Shown here: positions 1 through 10,736 of the stretch, one piece after another | How the letters are laid out: every line of letters starts with the position of its first letter | How positions within the stretch are numbered: position 1 is the first letter of the stretch | Assembly: GCA_024734495.1 (NCBI GenBank) | Contig: JALMQS010000816.1 | Location: forward strand, 4,347,190-4,411,189 | Length of the DNA: 64,000 nt | From: Forficula auricularia | Taxonomy: Eukaryota; Arthropoda; Insecta; Dermaptera; Forficulidae | Direction: 5' to 3' | Made by a program: the position numbers and the translations under genes | Notes under the pieces: model-generated | Databases searched by the model: none | Seen by the model: the letters and a program-made list of their open reading frames with translations, nothing else | What the model was told of the DNA's origin: nothing

Positions 1-50
1 ACGAAAATTCTTGAGCACCGAAGCACCCCCACAGTCAGCGCCACATACAC

Positions 51-110
51 CTATAAAACATTTTTGTACAATTTATACTAAATTTTTATTTTTAATTTAA
101 TACTTCCTAG
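51..110 (+). repeat. Left copy of direct repeat flanking the R1-like RT remnant
   Basis: About 60 bp starting CTATAAAACATTTTTGTAC and ending TACTTCCTAG. It recurs at 880-968, where about 29 extra bases sit in the middle. The two copies bracket the reverse transcriptase remnant. The duplication is longer than a normal target-site duplication, so a segmental duplication or recombination with a second copy is more likely. Confidence 0.7.
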
Positions 111-126
111 TCGCTCCACCGTCAAT

Positions 127-850
127 ATGGTCGTAGAAAGGGCTCAGATAGGTATAGAAGAAAAGCGTTGGAAAAGTGGATCAAAAAATTACTGTGACGT
201 GGTCGCTTTAGACATTAAAAATGCATTTAACTCAGCGAAGTGGATTAATATACACAGCGCGCTAGAACCTCTCGAAACCCCTACATATATTCGAAGGATT
301 GTGGGAGACTATTTGAAGGACAGGCTCCTGAGGTATGATACGGAGACAGGGACTAAGAGCTATACAGTCAATGGCGGTGTACCCCAGGGTTCGGTGCTGG
401 GACCTTTGCTGTAGAACATTATGTACGACGGTGTGCTCAGACTTCCGGTGCCGGGGGGGGGGCGACAATAATTGGATTCGCTGACGACATTGCAATAGTG
501 CTATCTACAAAATTCACGGAGGAGGTGACTAACATCTGCAATGGAGTAATTTCCACAATCCGGCGGTGGCTTGAGTCGGCAGGCCTCAAACTGGCAGCAC
601 ACAAAACTGAGGTGGTCTTGATCTCGAGCCGTAAGATTAGGAAAACCATTACCATAAGGGTGGGACATGAAGAGATAAACTCGAAACCCTGGATCAAGCA
701 TCTAGGTGTTATAATTGATGACAAGCTATCGTTCAGGCAACATATAGAATACTGCAGTAATAAGGGCTCTGGGGTAGGGCTGGCACTAGCTTGGATAATG
801 CCGAACATTGGAGGCCCTAGACAAAATAGTAGATCCGCAGGGTGTCTTTA
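127..850 (+). pseudogene. R1-like non-LTR retrotransposon reverse transcriptase, broken fragment
   Basis: Part of the RT domain of a non-LTR retrotransposon. The fragment shows VALDIKNAFNSA (RT motif with the first catalytic Asp), GVPQGSVLGPLL, then after the break GFADDIAIV (the catalytic DD box) and HLGVIIDDKLSF. The order and the NIMYDGVLRL segment resemble the R1 clade. It is dead: the usual Trp after GPLL is a TAG stop (412-414), and a run of about 9 G near 453-462 shifts the frame before the DD box. Endonuclease, ORF1 and C-terminal parts are absent. Confidence 0.85.
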
Positions 851-879
851 GAAGATTGCCCCCATCACGAAAAAAAACC

Positions 880-968
880 CTATAAAACATTTTTGTACAA
901 TTTATACTAAATTTTTATTTCTTTCTTTGAAATTGAAACCTAATAATTTTTAATTTAATACTTCCTAG
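880..968 (+). repeat. Right copy of direct repeat flanking the RT remnant
   Basis: Same sequence as 51-110 with an extra internal stretch (CTTTCTTTGAAATTGAAACC and following). It ends CTTCCTAG just before the last host exon seen in this window. Confidence 0.7.
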
Positions 969-1019
969 ACATGAGGTTCTCCATCATTAACAAAATGATA
1001 AAATTTTAGTTAGAATCAC

Positions 1020-1256
1020 CTTTTTTCTCACTACTGTATTATCTCTCCCTCCATTTACAAATAGTTGAAGTAGTTCCTCATCAGATAAATTTGCTTGATT
1101 TTGTTTTGTTTTAGTTTTGGGTTTAGAAGTCGTTGAAATTTTTGAATTTGGTCTCCGAATAACAGAGCTGTTAGCAGCAGTTATTTGAGCTCGAGATACT
1201 TTAGTTGTTGTATGAGATCTCGTGGATGGCGTTGAGCTTAGTGGTCTTCCTGAAAC
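1020..1256 (-). CDS. Host gene exon (most downstream seen): Ser/Thr/Lys-rich
   Basis: Translates as 79 codons, starting VSGRPLSSTPSTRSH and ending NGGRDNTVVRKK. The acceptor is either ..TCAAAG before GTTTCAG (keeps phase 0 with the upstream exon) or the TTTCAG seven bases later. The donor is AAAAAAG|GTGATT. The piece has a basic Ser/Thr linker and a short LSDEELLQLF segment. The gene continues to the left beyond 1020 and no stop codon was found. Its protein family is not recognised. The exon shares low-complexity composition and intron phase with the exons to its right. Confidence 0.65.
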
Positions 1257-1330
1257 CTTTGACATTAAAAACAATAAATATATAGATAAACTCACATACA
1301 AATATGGTAAGAAAGAAGAAGTCAACAAAC

Positions 1331-1423
1331 CACGTGGGCAAGAATATCTAGAGCCTTTGCCTCATCTTCTAAAGGTGAAGAAATTTTTTCGGTTCTTGCT
1401 TGGTCCTGAGCTAACTTAATTAT
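1331..1423 (-). CDS. Host gene small exon, 31 codons
   Basis: Acceptor ATTATTACAG, then IIKLAQDQARTEKISS and LEDEAKALDILAHV, donor GTG|GTTTGT. This is the only open frame through the stretch, and it is phase 0 on both sides, matching the exons at 3873-2770 and 1256-1020. The predicted peptide is acidic/helical, unlike the Ser/Thr-rich neighbours. Function unknown. Confidence 0.65.
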
Positions 1424-2131
1424 CTGTAATAATTAATATTTAATATTTTAGAAAGAATTGATTTTTTTTTTTGTAAATTTGAATAAATATTTCTTTATTC
1501 TACCTGATCAGCAAGATCTTCTTCCTTCAATATTCTTTGAGGGATCTCTGGCTTCCTCTTAACCTGGAAAATGGGTTTAAATGTTGCATTTTTTTATACT
1601 TTTATTACCTTCATCAGTGTTTCTCAACCTTTTGTAGAGTGAGGAACCCTAGAGCACTTATATTTATTTCTGCGGAACCACCTAGCATAAAATATGAGAT
1701 ATTTAATTTTTCGTTAAAATATCAACATCATGCTACTTTTATAGCTTCCAAATATAACATACCACGGTGTTACTATATTTTAAAAATTTACTAGATTTTG
1801 GGGAAATTAGGTACAAAAAACGTACATTTTAAATTACAATACCTAACATTTTTATTTTTAATGAATAATATTATTTAGATAGAAATTTCCTTAGGAAAAT
1901 TCGTGAGGTTAATTGAGCCCACGTGGCAGCTGGAGTTCTTAATATTTAAAGAAAAAAATGATGTTTTTTACTTTTTTTTATTTCAATCAAATTAGAAATT
2001 CACTAAAGCAACAAAAAATGGTATTACTGAGACAATAATAGTGATGTTCACCTCATTCTTAAGTATCAATGGTTTTATTTGACTATAAGGTTATACTTAA
2101 GACTCTAAATTTAGTTAAATTGAAAGTTTCT

Positions 2132-2600
2132 TTTTTCCGAGAGTAGCAGAATTTTTATGTGTCTTCTGCTGGAATCATACATTTTTAAGACAAAGCCTTC
2201 GAAACTATAGTCTAGTTATAAATAAATTGATATGAAAGATATTAATTTGCCGATGGTAATAGATTCAAATTTACAAGAAATCATAAGTTGGTGTCATCTA
2301 TTAAATCCGATGGAATGGAATATTTTTAATTATATGTCAGAGGGGTTGTTTTTCACCCCCTCGGGAATCGAACCCGAGTGCCAGTAACAGCAATCCGGGC
2401 TACCTGGCTCACCTGCATGATGCGAACTCCTCTGACATATGTACACGCGACATATGTACTCGGGTTCGATTCCCGAGGGAGTGAAAAACAACCCCTCTGA
2501 CATATAATTAAAAATATTCCATTTTAAATTTTTAATAAAAATAAATAATTCCAGCAGAAGCATACTCTTTTATTGTCTACTTCAATTTCTAAATTAAGTA
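2132..2600. mobile_element. Decayed copy of palindromic element family F
   Basis: Contains GAGAGTAGCAGAATTTTTAT, TTCTGCTGGAATCATA, CTTCGAAACTATAGTC and ATTCCAGCAGAAG, all typical of the family best preserved at 4346-4594. Only the 3' half of the hammerhead-like core survives (near 2197-2215). It is itself interrupted by the tRNA-like palindrome at 2310-2524. Confidence 0.55.
2310..2524. repeat. Palindrome with tRNA-like arms (Pol III B-box in both arms)
   Basis: The arms ATATGTCAGAGGGGTTG / CAACCCCTCTGACATAT close a foldback. Each arm carries a T-arm-like block with B-box GGTTCGATTCC: plus strand near 2460-2475, minus strand near 2363-2378. The rest of the tRNA fold is poor, so this is a tRNA-derived transposable unit and not a working tRNA. 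Confidence 0.6.
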
Positions 2601-2769
2601 TTTTTTTCCTTTATATAATAAATTTTTTGAGGGTTGATACTGTATTATTTTTTCTTTTATTGACTTATAGACGCGGGGAACCCCAAACCTCCCTTTGTGG
2701 AAACCGGGGTTCCGCGGAACTCAGATTGAGAAACACTGACCTACATCATTTAAATATATTTATAATTAC

Positions 2770-3873
2770 CAAATTATTGACTGCCGCGAATTCCTGAAGA
2801 AATCGTATTGGATCTTCTGTACTAGTCTTTTTTGTAATTTCTTTTTCGTTTACATATTTAGAAGTTGTTGAATCCACAGTGGCAACATTTAAATTAGCCG
2901 TTCGATTTTTTTCCGTTAATATGGAGATATTTCTTAGTGTTTCATTTTTTTTAGCAGTTGAAGTGACATTTTTAAATAATGATGATGTTGGAGTGGTTGT
3001 TTTTTCGGTTGTTAACAACAAATCAGTATTTTTATTCTCTTTTGGTGATGGCGAATCAGTACTACGCTTAAATGTATTTTCATTTAATTTGAAATTTGAA
3101 TTTATTTGAACTTCGTTTTTAAAAGATTCTTCTAAATTTGATGTTGAAGATATTAATTTTGGTGTAGTGCTTGGAATTACTAATGGTGTTGTTGAAGATA
3201 TGTGACTTATTTTTGGAGTTAGATCTTTTAATATTCCAGGACTTGATATTGGAATAGTTGTTTTTTCAGATGTTATAGGAATATTCAACAATTTTGTTTG
3301 TGAATTCATTGTTGTAGGATTTGTTTTTGGAGTTGTAGAGGATGTTGATAAGTTAATTATAGGTGATGTTGTTGGTGATAGAGATTTAGGTAAATTTGTT
3401 TTCATTGTTGTTATTGGAATTGGCGTCGTCTTATTTATTGTATTTGTATTTAGGGATTTCATTGTACTGATTGTTGGTGTAAAAGTTGTAATTTCTAATG
3501 GCTTTAATAAACTTTGTTCAATTTTAATACCTACTATTTCCGTAGTATTTTTGAGTTTCATGTTTGAATCTGTTAAATTTTTGTTATTAGGATTCAATGT
3601 CGAGGAAATTGATGAAGCATTTAAAAGTGAAATAGGATTATTGTTGGGTTCCATGGTAGAAGGTTTATCGGAAATAGAAACTAAATTCGTTATTTCATTT
3701 GAAGAGTCTGTGTTTCTTTTAATGTATTTATCGTCATTTAAGTCTTTGGACGTCGTCATTTTTGGAGTAGTGAACGTGGAAATCACCTCTGACTTTAGAG
3801 TTGTCTTCGTAAGTGAAGCTGTGGCCGAATTAAGTTCCTTTTCATCCACCATTTTTGTGTTCACCGTGTTTGA
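2770..3873 (-). CDS. Host gene large exon, Ser/Thr/Asn-rich, 368 codons
   Basis: Acceptor (TTG)n-TAG just before TCAAACACGG, donor AATTTG|GTAATT, phase 0 at both ends. The peptide is dominated by Ser, Thr, Asn, Lys and Pro (for example ITTFTPTISTMKSLNTN) with few hydrophobic residues. It ends in a more ordered segment, DPIRFLQEFAAVNNL, similar in layout to the end of the 7073-6090 exon (VFQGLSQFILNNL). No domain is recognised. The low-complexity Thr/Ser content fits a disordered or O-glycosylated stalk. Confidence 0.8.
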
Positions 3874-4345
3874 CTACAACAACAACAACAAGAAAAAAGT
3901 GATTTAAATTTAATTAATAATCCCAGTTAATTATATATTATACTACATATAATAAGAGAACAATAAATAGAACTTAAAAAAAAAATATTTTGGAATATGA
4001 TTGATTCTAATGAAATAAAATATTAGAAAGGATGTAAAGAATAAATGACAATGATTATAATAGGTAACCCTTTGTTATTATAGAAAATAGCTAAGAAAAA
4101 TACGATTTAATAATACGTTATTGTATTTTTATGAATGAATATATAAAGAGAGATTTAAAGGTCTTTTTTTTGATTGATAACCGCGTATAGTGGTATTAAA
4201 CAGAAAATAGTTTCTTTCAATTTTATTTCTTTTATACTATTATAAGATGCGTTTTCTCCAGGAAGAGAATTTTTGTATTAAAATTTAGTTTATAAAGAGA
4301 AATCAAAGAGGTTGTCCTCTTGAAGGGAATGAACAGTGACTTTGA

Positions 4346-4594
4346 AGGAGACAATAAAAGAGTGTGTCTTCCGCCGGAATTATAAATTTCATTTATTTAC
4401 AACGAGACTATAGTTTCATTCATAAATTAATTCCTGTGAATACATTGTAATAGATTGATGAAGAGGGCAGAGCCCTCGAAACTATAGTCTCGTTATAAAT
4501 AAATAAAATTTATAATTCCAGCAGAAGACACACTCTTTTATTGTCTCCTTCAATATATAAAAATTCTGCTACTCTCGGCAAAAACTTTCAATTT
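4346..4594. mobile_element. Palindromic retro-insert family F, intact boundaries
   Basis: A 249-bp insertion flanked by a perfect 14-bp direct repeat AACAGTGACTTTGA (4332-4345 and 4595-4608). The arms AGACAATAAAAGAGTGTGTC / GACACACTCTTTTATTGTCT are inverted. One end has an unpaired tail (TCTGCTACTCTCGGC then AAAAACTTTCAATTT). A hammerhead-like core lies at 4444-4500. There is no coding capacity. The long duplication suggests target-primed retro-insertion and not cut-and-paste. Confidence 0.75.
4444..4500 (+). ncRNA. Hammerhead-like RNA motif, core C mutated
   Basis: Order: stem I strand ATTGTAATAGA, then TTGATGA (the invariant first C is T here), A, stem II GAGGGC/GCCCTC, GAAA, self-complementary ACTATAGT, C, then the stem I strand TCGTTATAAAT. 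The folding elements are all present but the C3 change should abolish cleavage. Confidence 0.55.
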
Positions 4595-4762
4595 AACAGT
4601 GACTTTGATTTGTCTTTATGAATCAAAACAACTCTGCTACTCTCAACAAAACAAAAAATTTTCAACAAAATTTGTTTTGTAGAACGTATTGATTATACAA
4701 AAACAATGAAAATAAATGCTTTATTAAAGTAAAGAAAATTAAAAAAAAAATTAATAGATGTA

Positions 4763-5652
4763 CAAATAAGTTTCCGCCGTTTGACAAAGTTGGTCCCACC
4801 AGTAAGTTATGATTAAAATTGTCAGAATTAAAACTTAATTATCGTAAGGTTGTATATTTGTTAACAACATAACCTTGAAATCTTAGTGAATTTTCATCAG
4901 TATATTATATTTTTTTCTGTGCGAAAATGTTGAGTTTTGAGCCGAATAAGCGTCATTTGCGGGAACTTTTGATTTACTTCTTCAATTTGAAAAAATCTGC
5001 AGCTGAGGCGCATCGATTGCTTGTAGAAGCATATGGTGAGGCTGCCTTAAGTGAGAGAAGTTGCCGTGAGTGGTTTCAAAAGTTTAAGAAGGGTGAATTT
5101 GACATCGAAGACAAAGAACGTAGCGGAAGGCCGAAAGTGTACGAAGACGCGGAATTGAAAGCATTATCGGACTAAGATTCGTGCCAAACGCTAGAAGAAC
5201 TTGCACATACATTAGGAGTGACTTCAACAAGCAATTTCACATCGGTTGAAATCATTGGGAATGATTCAAAAACAAGGAAATTGGGTTCCATATGAACTGA
5301 CGCCGAGAAACATTGAACGCCGATTTTCCACAAAACCGGTCAAAACCTATTTGGAAACACTCAATTGGGAAGTTTTACCCCACCCGCTATATTCACCAGA
5401 CATTGCTCCTTCTGATGTCCACTTGTTTCGATCGATGGCGCATGACCTGTCTGAGCAGCACTTCACATCATATGAAGATACCAAAAATTGAGTCGATTCG
5501 TGGATAGCCTCAAAAGATCAAGCATTCTTCCAAACCGGAATCCATATGCTGCCAGAAAGATGGGAAAATATAGTGGCAAGCGATAAAACTTAAGGTTGCG
5601 TTCCTTGACAATAAATGCCCAATTTTTTATTAAAAACGGCGGAAACTTTTTG
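4763..5652 (+). mobile_element. mariner element, internally deleted
   Basis: TA-flanked (4761-4762, 5653-5654) with inverted ends CAAATAAGTTTCCGCCG / CGGCGGAAACTTTTTG. About 0.9 kb, against the usual 1.3 kb for mariner. It lies in the intron between host exons 7073-6090 and 3873-2770. Confidence 0.9.
4927..5590 (+). pseudogene. mariner transposase, degraded
   Basis: The N-terminal part (4927-5175) has the mariner DNA-binding helices: LRELLIYFFNLKKSAAEAHR and SERSCREWFQKFKKGEFDIE, then SGRPK. It stops at TAA 5173. After a deletion, 5246-5491 gives the C-terminal part: TYLETLNWEVLPHPLYS, then PDIAPSD and LFRSMAHDL. The YSPD-IAPSD block carries the third catalytic Asp. The first two catalytic residues are lost with the deleted middle, so it is inactive. 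Confidence 0.9.
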
Positions 5653-5679
5653 TATCACCTCATAAAATACCAGGGCAAA

Positions 5680-5780
5680 GTCTCAGGTGTGAAACCTACC
5701 TAGTATTTTTTAAAATTATCTTTACTTTATTAAAAATTTGTTTCACCAAGAACCTATACCATTCTCTCTTAACTAAATGC
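5680..5780. repeat. Fragment of the 52.2-kb palindromic family
   Basis: Contains GTGAAACCTACCTAGTATTTTTT and TTTGTTTCACCAAGAACC, matching the arm and tail of the element at 52214-52689. The central part and ribozyme core are missing. Confidence 0.4.
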
Positions 5781-6089
5781 TTTATGACTATTCTGAATAA
5801 TAATAGTTAAGATTAAAACTAAATATATGATACATGCAAATAAGAGAAAAATCACAATTTCCCTCAGAAAATTTAAACTATTTTCTTTGTACACTATACA
5901 TGATTTCAAACTAAAGTACAGTATCTATGTTAAAATTAGCTTGAATATATTTATTATGAATTTAGAAGGTTAATTTTTTATTTTATAAATAGTAAACTTA
6001 TATGTGGATGATAGTTTGCCAATTTAAGATTAATTTATGATGAATGATATATGAAGCGACTATGTTACTATTCGCCTTAATCTACTAAC

Positions 6090-7073
6090 CAAATTATTTA
6101 AAATAAATTGAGATAATCCTTGGAAGACACTAGGGCGTTGAGTAGTTGGAAGAGTTTTGTTTGGCTTTATTGTTGTTGTTGTGGATGGTATTTTTATTGT
6201 CGATGGTTTTTTTGTAGAAGTTTTTTGTAATTTTTCAGATTCTGTACTTTTTTTGGTAGTAGGAGATTTGGATGTTGTAATTGGTTTTAAAGTTGTAGAA
6301 ATAGAACTAGTTAGACGTGGAGTAGTAGATTTAGTTGTTTGTTTTGTCGTACTAGAAGGACGAGAAGTTGTTGGTTTAGTTGTTGTTGTTGTCGTACTAG
6401 TAGGACGAGAAGTTGTTGGTTTAGTTGTTGGTGTTGTAGTACTAGAAGGAGGAGACGTTGTGGGTTTAGTTGTTGGTATTGTAGTACTAGAAGGAGGAGA
6501 AGTTGTTGGTTTAGTGGTTGGTGTTGTAGTACTAGAAGGAGGAGAAGTTGTTGGTTTAGTGGTTGGTGTTTTAGTAGTAGAAGGAGGAGAAGTTGAAGGT
6601 TTAGTGGTTGGTGTTGTAGTACTAGAAGGAGGAGAAGTTGTTGGTTTAGTGGTTGGTGTTGTAGTACTAAAAGGAGGAGAAGTTGTTGGTTTAGTGGTTG
6701 GTATTTTAGTAGTAGAAGGAGGAGAAGTTGAAGGTTTAGTGGTTGGTGTTATAGTACTAGAAGGAGGAGAAGTTGTTGGTTTAGTGGTTGGTGTTGTAGT
6801 AGTAGAAGGAGAAGTTGTGGGTTTAGTGGTTTGAGCTTTAGCCATCACAATGTTTATTTGGAGATTTTCTTTAATTTTTATAGAAGAAATGTTTTGTTTT
6901 GTAGTTGGAGTTGTAAGAGTTATTTTTGTAGCAGTTTCGATAATATCATTTATATTTTTGGTAATATCTTCAGTAGAAACAATAGGCGTTTTTATAGAAG
7001 CACTATTTATTATAAATGGCTCTTCAGTTGAAACTAATAGGTTGTCATCTTCTCTTGGGTTCAATATTTGAAT
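6090..7073 (-). CDS. Host gene exon with PTTKPTTSPP repeats, 328 codons
   Basis: Acceptor TTTCTAATTTACAG, then IQILNPREDDNLLVSTEE; donor AATTTG|GTTAGT; phase 0 both ends. The centre (about 6380-6840) is a minisatellite of a 45-bp unit, encoding about ten copies of TPTTKPTTSPPSSTT with small variations. Such Thr/Pro/Ser arrays are typical O-glycosylation or mucin-like stalks, but no cysteine-rich or chitin-binding domain is visible here. It ends VFQGLSQFILNNL. The long open frame on the opposite strand is a by-product of this repeat. Confidence 0.85.
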
Positions 7074-7622
7074 CTGTAAATTAGAAAAATATAATAAATT
7101 CTCAAAACATCGCTGATTTTCAAATTAGAATGCAAATATGTGTGAATATGTGCTCACGAGGAAGCGAAACTTCTTTAGCAGTAGATGTTATTTGTATATA
7201 AGGGCCAAAAAGTTTATCCATCTTAAAAAATCACACATCAAAGACATCTATTAAGCTTAAAAAAAGTTATATACAAATATCATATACGGTTTAATAATTT
7301 AAATTTCTTAATTTTAATCATTATTAGTTGTCATCAACTAATAGTGGGTTTTAAAATAATAATTTAAATTTCCTAATTTTTATAAATTTTATTTGTACAT
7401 AACTATTTGTGGATTTTAAAAAAATTATTTCCCCTCTATTGAATCATTTCCACTTTATTGTAACATAAAAAAATCAAACAGATACTATTTCTCTCCTCCT
7501 TATATACCTTTCACCGCAATCCCTATCTCCCTCACTGCCCCTATCTACCCCCCACATATACTCCTATTTTTTTCTCGCTATAGAAGTTTCACTTCAATAA
7601 TATTATTATGCGGAAAACTTAC

Positions 7623-7688
7623 ATTGTCATTTTGACGAGAAATTGAAAAAGGATCTAAAAGTTCATCAGGTCGTTCAGCATGTAAAAT
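7623..7688 (-). CDS. Host gene mini-exon, 22 codons
   Basis: Acceptor TTCATGTTTGTAG, peptide ILHAERPDELLDPFSISRQN then DN, and a consensus donor AAT|GTAAGT. Phase 0 at both ends, in register with the neighbouring exons. It lies inside about 500 bp of otherwise non-coding AT-rich sequence. Confidence 0.65.
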
Positions 7689-8013
7689 CTACAAACATGA
7701 ATTAATATTATTATATAAAATATTTGAATTAAATATATTATAATTGTTAGAAAAAGATATTAAATAATCAAATGTAAAATATATACAAGAAACCCACTGA
7801 CCAAAGTAGTAGCAGGAGATCCCAAATCTATTGTCAAATATCGGTACCGTGGTTTTTCTGTAGCCGGAAGTTTGTAGGCAATCGCCTAGATTTATGGTTG
7901 TGAAAGAAGAAGCCCATCCAAAGGAAAAGGGTAGATAAAAGAAAATACACAATGTTATTAATTAGTAAATTACTTTATACAATATTAAATTATAAAATTA
8001 AGATTTATATATA

Positions 8014-8390
8014 CAGTGAAGCCCCTGAAATCCGAACTAATTGGGGATGTAGCCTAATCGGATTAGCCGAAATCAGCTTCTACAATTGAAGATAATTGAC
8101 ATCAAGTGAAAGATTAAGTGATATTTTGTGTGTTTCTATTATTATTTCATTGTGATTAACCTAAAGAATTTCACCAACCAACTTTTACCGTTTTTCAATC
8201 CTGATGACATAAGTATGTAGACACATATGCATTTTGTTAGGTATGCTAACTGTAGTTCTTAATTTTTCAACTAATTATCTAAAATAAGGTTATAATGTAG
8301 AATATTTACATAATTGTTTTATGACTAAATAAATAAGTTTCTCTTTTTGGGTTCGGATTTCCCGGGGTTCGGATTTGAGGGGTTTCACTT
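8014..8390. mobile_element. pogo/Tigger-like MITE
   Basis: TA-flanked, ends CAGTGAAGCCCCTGAAATCC and GGATTTGAGGGGTTTCACTT. The inverted repeats include the internal block TCCGAAC/GTTCGGA. 377 bp, no coding content. It lies in the intron upstream of the 7688-7623 exon. Confidence 0.75.
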
Positions 8391-8680
8391 TACTTCTATA
8401 TCTAATTATGACTAGCTTGTGTCTGTACAGGCCAGGGGAATGGCCAAACTTTTAGACGCCGGGGGCGACTTTTTTGGTGAAAGTGTACCTGAGGGCAAAT
8501 TCGTTTTCCTAGCATCTCGGTTTGTATGTACTACGAATTGGTCTATTTTTTATAAGGATTCTTTTTGTATTCATAAATATTAGTGACGTTTCTAGAAGAT
8601 ACTTAAGAACTGATGATTTTATGATGACCCTTCCTAAATATTAGAGTTCGCCGCAAATAATTTTATTTTTTACCCCTATG

Positions 8681-8934
8681 CATTGGCGTAGTTAGGGAGT
8701 TTTCCTGGGGGGGGGGGGGTTCAGCTGATTCGACATCACAAGGTTTCAATTTCGGTATTCCTATTAGAGGTCAACTAACTTTTTAGAATTGACAAATATT
8801 GGAAGTAATGTAATAATTTAATGAGAAATTCATTAGTGATGCCTCGTAATAATGGAGCTTCGATTTTTCTTGGGAGGGGGGCAATGAGTTTTGTAGGGGG
8901 AACTTCCCCCTGGCCCCCACTAACTACGTCAATA
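8681..8934. mobile_element. Short hAT-like MITE
   Basis: Ends CATTGGCGTAGTTAGGG and CCACTAACTACGTCAATA are inverted. The flanks CCCCTATG and CACTTATG match at six of eight positions, fitting an old hAT duplication. The centre has G and C homopolymer runs. Confidence 0.5.
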
Positions 8935-9157
8935 CACTTATGCAACATCTCTGAAATAAAATTTAGATCAAGATCTGATTAATATGTATTTTAAAAATAA
9001 AATTGATTTTTAAAATTTTTTAAGAATGAAGTTTTAGTTACTTATGTAAAAGTATTAAAAAATATTTTGTGAGTTTTATCCTATAATTATTATAATTCAC
9101 AATTTTGTTTTGATATGCAACAGCAGCACATTCTATTTGTAATTACACTGCATTTTT

Positions 9158-9895
9158 ACTTTACCATACAGGGTATGGTCAAGTATTATCGTGCATGAAA
9201 AAAAGTAGTTTTTTTGCTTCTTTTTTTTTCGAAATATCTCAAAACCGGCTGAAACTATTTTGATTAAAAAAAAATGGGGCGAAACCATGGCATTTCGGTC
9301 TACAAAAAAGCTCTAATAAGTGAACATCGAAAAAATTATATTTTTTGAAATAATAACTGTTTTGTCAAAATGTCTGTTACTTAGTCTGTTATTCTGTTAG
9401 TCTGTTAGTCTGTGCGTAACCAAATTTTGTGGACGAATTAGCTCAAAAACTAGTGTGAATATCAAATTTCACACGTAGTTTTGGTGGATTGAGATTAAGA
9501 GCTGAATAGATTTTTCAAACTAAAAAAAAACAAAAACAAAAAAAAAAAAAATGAAATATACTATGAAATAAACCTATAATAACGAAAATATTTTATTTTC
9601 TGTAGCCAAAATTAAGATGGGGGTCAAAAAATAAAAATCTAAGCCGTTTGAGCAAACTCAACCCAATTTTTTTATACATAATCAGTGGGCCCCCAGAACA
9701 CTAAAAATGCAAAAATAAACCGCCTAAAGGGGGGGGCAAGCGAGAGGTCAAAAAATGAAAATCTAGGCCTTTGGACCAAACTCAACCAGAAGTGTATGGT
9801 AAAGTCAATTTGCGAGAAACATAGATTTTTTTTTGTGATTTTGATTATTTTTCTAGTATTTGGGGAAATTATTTTCAACATATATAGTACATAAT
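9158..9895 (+). mobile_element. Minisatellite element type A, truncated copy
   Basis: The left end ACTTTACCATACAGGGTATG can fold into a small hairpin (ACCATAC..GTATGGT). The conserved block with AAATATCTCAAAACCGGCTG follows, then ACTAGTGTGAATATC, then one or two copies of the C-rich minisatellite unit shared with 25.1, 44.1, 45.8, 55.1, 57.5 and 61 kb. No protein. The 3' end seen at 61.9/60.9 kb is missing. Confidence 0.6.
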
Positions 9896-10135
9896 ATCTA
9901 CTATAAAAGGTAATAAAAATATTTAATCATCACTGTAATTTGTCATTGTTCACGTGAACTTCGAGGCCGAGCAAATTCACTTTTCCGCCAAGTTGGCAAA
10001 AATTGCCTATCTTTGATTACGGCTGAACCAATTTTAACTGTAGGATGCATGGTTTCAAATTATAAGCGAAAATCTAAAAAAATCCAAAATTTTCATGGTT
10101 TTTAAATCCTCAAAAATCTAGCACCAGTCAGAAAC

Positions 10136-10736
10136 CGTCGCACAGTGGTTTAGAATCCGAAAAACGTGATCGAAACCTCTAGTCTCTTCAATAGTTGACT
10201 AAACGAGGTGAAGATTTAACTACAGGGGCTTCAAGTCATGTAGAATCGACTGACGAAATTTTTTTTGGTGCAGCTTGTCATAATAGGGGGGGGGGTCAAA
10301 AAATGAAAATCTAGGCTCTTGGACCAAACTCAACCAAATGTTGTATACATAATTAGTGGGCCCCCAGAAGTCTGAAAATTGAAAAACTAATCGCCTGAAA
10401 TGGGGACCAGGGGGGAGGGTCAAAAATGAAAATCTGGGCCCTTGGACCAAACTTAACTAAATTTTGTATACATAATTACTTAGTGATGCCCCGGAAGTCT
10501 AAAAAAAAATTTTATAGCAGCATGTTATCTCCAACCCTCAGTGAGGGTGGAAAAGTGTTTACGATGTTTGAAAGCGTCTATCCTTAATTTGTGTGATAAA
10601 TTTGTTGCAATTCCGAAACTTGCTAAAACTTGCTTTAATATAATAAGAATGTCATATCAAAATTGTGTTACGATTGGAAAAAGTTTAATTTTTTGGTTTC
10701 GATCACGTTTTTCGGATTCTAAACCACTGTGCGTCG
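10136..10736. mobile_element. MITE with 37-bp terminal inverted repeats
   Basis: CACAGTGGTTTAGAATCCGA and the next 17 bases (10141-10177) are repeated inverted at 10695-10731 almost perfectly. CGTCG flanks both sides. The interior holds C-rich minisatellite units like those of element A. No coding potential. Confidence 0.65.

Larger units (their letters stand above)
1615..2738. mobile_element. Non-autonomous hAT-type element with nested insertions
   Basis: Ends CAGTGTTTCTCAACC and GATTGAGAAACACTG are inverted repeats. The flanks ACCTTCAT (1607-1614) and ACCTACAT (2739-2746) form an 8-bp duplication with one mismatch, as expected for hAT. No transposase is present. It sits in the intron about 24 bases downstream of the donor of the 3873-2770 exon. 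Inside are a decayed ribozyme-bearing palindrome and a tRNA-like palindrome. Confidence 0.8.

Noticed and set aside
6157..6834. 225-residue frame on the plus strand (VVGLVVGVVVLEGG repeats)
   Set aside because: It is the complement of the Pro/Thr repeat exon, which has splice sites and phase agreement on the minus strand.
7158..7221. Candidate mini-exon on the minus strand (MDKLFGPYIQITS..) with donor C|GTGAGC
   Set aside because: Its 64-base length would break the phase-0 register between the exons at 7688-7623 and 7073-6090; could be alternative or a relic.
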